Assembly (NCBI GenBank): GCA_013362835.1
Contig: JABFVJ010000177.1
Coordinates: 1 to 8,130, forward strand
DNA from: Nonomuraea sp.
GTDB lineage: Bacteria > Actinomycetota > Actinomycetes > Streptosporangiales > Streptosporangiaceae
Direction: 5' to 3'
Length of the DNA stretch: 8,130 nucleotides
How positions within the stretch are numbered: position 1 is the first letter of the stretch; the number at the start of each line of letters is the position of its first letter. Both the position numbers and the translations under genes were made by a program. Under the pieces are notes generated by a model, which saw only the letters and a program-made list of their open reading frames with translations, was not told the DNA's origin and made no database searches. Shown in pieces: positions 5,878 to 8,130 of this stretch.

Positions 5878-5893
5878 ATTGGTCTAGTCCAAC
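5878..5893. promoter_or_regulatory. DasR (dre)-like operator upstream of aceA
   Basis: ATTGGTCTAGTCCAAC contains the core TGGTCTAGTCCA (5880-5891), which matches 11 of 12 bases of the symmetric TGGTCTAGACCA core of DasR-responsive elements. DasR is the GntR-family regulator of N-acetylglucosamine use in Streptomyces and relatives. The outer bases (TTGG and CCAA) are also symmetric. The site lies about 150 bp upstream of the aceA start and about 90 bp upstream of the ramB start. Another GntR/HutC-type protein could bind the same motif. No such regulator is encoded in the window. Confidence 0.45.
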
Positions 5894-5977
5894 GGGAAAA
5901 CTCGCGATTTCTTCTCTACTGAATACCCACCGGTAATGCACGTGTGGGAAATTTCGACGATTCTTCTCTCGGACTGA
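5894..5977 (+). promoter_or_regulatory. Imperfect direct repeat upstream of the aceA promoter
   Basis: Two related blocks start 52 bp apart, close to five helical turns. Copy 1 (5894-5922) reads GGGAAAACTCG...CTTCTCT...ACTGA. Copy 2 (5946-5977) reads GGGAAATTTCG...CTTCTCT...ACTGA. They align with small gaps across their whole length. Each begins with a GGGAAA half-site similar to the arm of the ramB palindrome. Copy 2 ends 5 bp before the TTGACA at 5983. The placement suits paired sites for a regulator of aceA, such as RamB or an activator, bound on the same DNA face. Confidence 0.45.
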
Positions 5978-5982
5978 GCCTA

Positions 5983-6011
5983 TTGACACCGGGTCTCAGG
6001 GCAGATGATCG
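5983..6011 (+). promoter_or_regulatory. Probable aceA promoter
   Basis: A perfect consensus -35 element TTGACA lies at 5983-5988. The -10 is poor: TGATCG at 6006-6011 with a 17-bp spacer, or GATGAT at 6004-6009 with 15 bp. A strong -35 with a weak -10, downstream of repeated upstream elements, is consistent with a regulator-dependent promoter. The predicted leader would be about 25-30 nt and would include the AAAGGAG ribosome-binding site. Confidence 0.4.
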
Positions 6012-6045
6012 AGGTGAGCCCCAGGGGACGACAAAGGAGCGAATC

Positions 6046-7332
<1,287 letters not shown>

Positions 7333-7386
7333 TCCCCCCGAACTCGCCGGCCACCTCCAGGGCATGGGATGGTTCCCCCGGCGAAA

Positions 7387-7420
7387 GGGCCGCGCCAGCG
7401 CCCCCGGCCTGGCGCGGCCC
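7387..7420. terminator. Bidirectional hairpin terminator between convergent genes
   Basis: GGGCCGCGCCA (7387-7397) and TGGCGCGGCCC (7410-7420) form a perfect 11-bp, all but one G/C, stem with a 12-base loop. It sits in the 108-bp gap between the aceA stop and the stop of the convergent minus-strand gene. The plus side is followed by a short CCCATTTCT tract and the minus side by TTTC, so it can act on both strands. The T-tracts are weak, as is common in high-GC actinobacteria. Confidence 0.85.
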
Positions 7421-7440
7421 ACCCATTTCTCCGGCCCGGC

Positions 7441-7767
7441 TCAGCCGGCCTCGTGGGCCCAGGACGGGAGGTCCTGGCGTTCGGTGATGTCGCGGACCAG
7501 CTGGGCGTGGGCGTCCTGGGCCTGCTGGCGGGTCGACCAGTGCAGGCTCAGCACCTCCTCGTCGCCGAGGCGTACGGCCGACTCGAACAGCAGCGGCACC
7601 TTCCCGCCGTCGGCCTGGTCGCGCACCAGGTGGGTGGTGGTGATCCGGAACGTTCCCGCCGCCGTGACCACCTGGTCGTCGCCGATGGTCCGCGCGGCGG
7701 TGTCGGCCAGCAGTCGCTCCGCCCGCGCCTTGCTGACCGGGTTGCCCTCGATGTCGTAGTAGCCCAT
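7441..7767 (-). CDS. Small conserved-looking hypothetical protein
   Basis: A 108-residue soluble protein that I do not recognise as a named family. It starts MGYYDIEGNPVS and shows a charged helix (KARAERLLADTAAR), a beta-rich middle (VVTAAGTFRITTTHLV), then PLLFESAV and a C-terminal STRQQAQDAHAQLV helix. The order of V-T strand, short acidic linker, LLFE strand and a T/S-x-x-x-A helix with a late His recalls small actinobacterial and actinophage proteins of unknown function that contain 'PLIFET' and 'T..EA..GH' motifs; this comparison is from memory. I chose the ATG at 7767 because GCGAGG precedes it at good spacing. An ATG at 7821 would add 18 low-complexity residues and has only a poor ribosome-binding site. 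No signal peptide or membrane segment is visible. It converges on aceA across a terminator. Confidence 0.7.
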   Translation of the reverse strand: MGYYDIEGNPVSKARAERLLADTAARTIGDDQVVTAAGTFRITTTHLVRDQADGGKVPLLFESAVRLGDEEVLSLHWSTRQQAQDAHAQLVRDITERQDLPSWAHEAG

Positions 7768-7852
7768 GGCGGCCTCGCTTTCGGGTGAGGAGACGGCCTG
7801 TCCCGCGCTCACCTCGATCATGGGGCATCCCGGCGGTCGTCCGGTCAGCGGG

Positions 7853-8130
7853 TCACGTTCCCGTGGCGGTGGGGGTGGCCGGGTCCGTGGCGGTCGGGGG
7901 CGGGGACTCGCCGGGGCCGTCCTGCGGGATCGTGCTGATCGAGGACGTCGGCCGCGGGCAGTCGCGGCGCGCCGCCGCGCCCCTGCGCCTGCCGGCCGGG
8001 TTCGCGCACGGGTCCCCGTCCCCGGACCCGCCGGAGTCCCCGGAGCCGCCGGGGCCGGAGGTCTCCCAGGGGCGTACGGTGTCGCGCCGGCGTTCGGGCT
8101 TGGGGGTGAGGATGGCGAACGGGCCGCCCG
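7853..8130 (-). CDS. C-terminal tail of an unidentified protein (partial, runs off the right edge)
   Basis: A minus-strand reading frame is open from the right edge to a TGA at 7853-7855, giving 91 C-terminal codons with no start in the window. It begins GGPFAILTPKPERRRD, continues through a Gly/Ser/Asp-rich linker (SGPGGSGDSGGSGDGD), then an Arg-rich stretch (GRRRGAAARRDC), and ends in a Pro/Thr/Ala-rich tail (PTATDPATPTATGT). Two cysteines are present, one on each side of the Arg-rich part. Such disordered Pro/Thr/Gly tails are common in actinobacterial membrane or cell-surface proteins such as kinases and penicillin-binding proteins, but no domain is visible here and I do not assign a function. 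Third positions are almost all G or C in this frame, which supports real coding sequence. Confidence 0.6.
   Translation of the reverse strand, partial: GGPFAILTPKPERRRDTVRPWETSGPGGSGDSGGSGDGDPCANPAGRRRGAAARRDCPRPTSSISTIPQDGPGESPPPTATDPATPTATGT

Noticed and set aside
5926..5948. CACGTG palindrome (5939-5944) and CCCAC/GTGGG inverted repeat as a separate operator.
   Set aside because: The arms are only 5-6 bp in a GC-rich region, the two structures conflict, and they partly overlap the better-supported direct repeat. CRP/GlxR-type TGTGA-N6-TCACA symmetry is absent.
5991..6023. GGGTCTCA / TGAGCCCC inverted repeat in the aceA leader as an attenuator.
   Set aside because: One mismatch, a 17-base loop and no T-run; it also covers the predicted -10 and start site, so a leader RNA hairpin is unlikely.
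5944..6045. GTG at 5944 as an extended start of isocitrate lyase.
   Set aside because: The extra residues would be encoded by the direct repeat and promoter region, whereas the ATG at 6046 has an ideal AAAGGAG ribosome-binding site and gives the normal family N-terminus.

Overview
The window comes from the chromosome of a very GC-rich actinobacterium. The evidence is strong G/C bias at third codon positions, an RamB-type regulator divergent from an actinobacterial-type isocitrate lyase, a mycobacterial-type glucosyl-3-phosphoglycerate synthase, and several promoters that appear to give leaderless mRNAs. A Streptomyces- or Streptosporangiales-like filamentous actinomycete is my best guess; the genus cannot be fixed by eye.

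Layout. (1) 158-3293: an acyl-CoA dehydrogenase and a 12-TM MFS transporter lie on the minus strand, and a TetR-family repressor is divergent from the transporter. The 88-bp tetR/MFS gap holds three operator-like sites spaced exactly 19 bp apart, and they overlap the likely promoters of both genes. The acyl-CoA dehydrogenase has its own small palindromic operator cluster. (2) 3300-3359: a perfect-period 15-bp tandem repeat (four units) lies between the convergent tetR and gpgS genes and supplies the gpgS stop codon. (3) 3357-5788, minus strand: ramB (regulator of acetate metabolism) is followed after 35 bp by gpgS (glucosyl-3-phosphoglycerate synthase), probably as one transcript. (4) 5789-6045: a 257-bp regulatory gap contains a palindrome next to ramB, a DasR/dre-like site, an imperfect direct repeat with 52-bp spacing and a TTGACA -35 element. 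(5) 6046-7332, plus strand: aceA (isocitrate lyase), ending at a strong bidirectional hairpin terminator. (6) 7441-8130, minus strand: a small unrecognised protein, and the C-terminal tail of a gene that runs off the right edge.

Functionally, the core is the glyoxylate shunt (aceA) with its dedicated regulator ramB, the same pairing known from Corynebacterium and Mycobacterium. Fatty acyl-CoA oxidation (the dehydrogenase) feeds acetyl-CoA into that shunt, and gpgS draws 3-phosphoglycerate into glucosylglycerate-type compounds. I see no CRISPR array, tRNA, rRNA, mobile element or phage module. No wholly new multi-gene system is apparent. The most interesting material is regulatory DNA in the two divergent intergenic regions, plus the tandem repeat at the gpgS stop codon.
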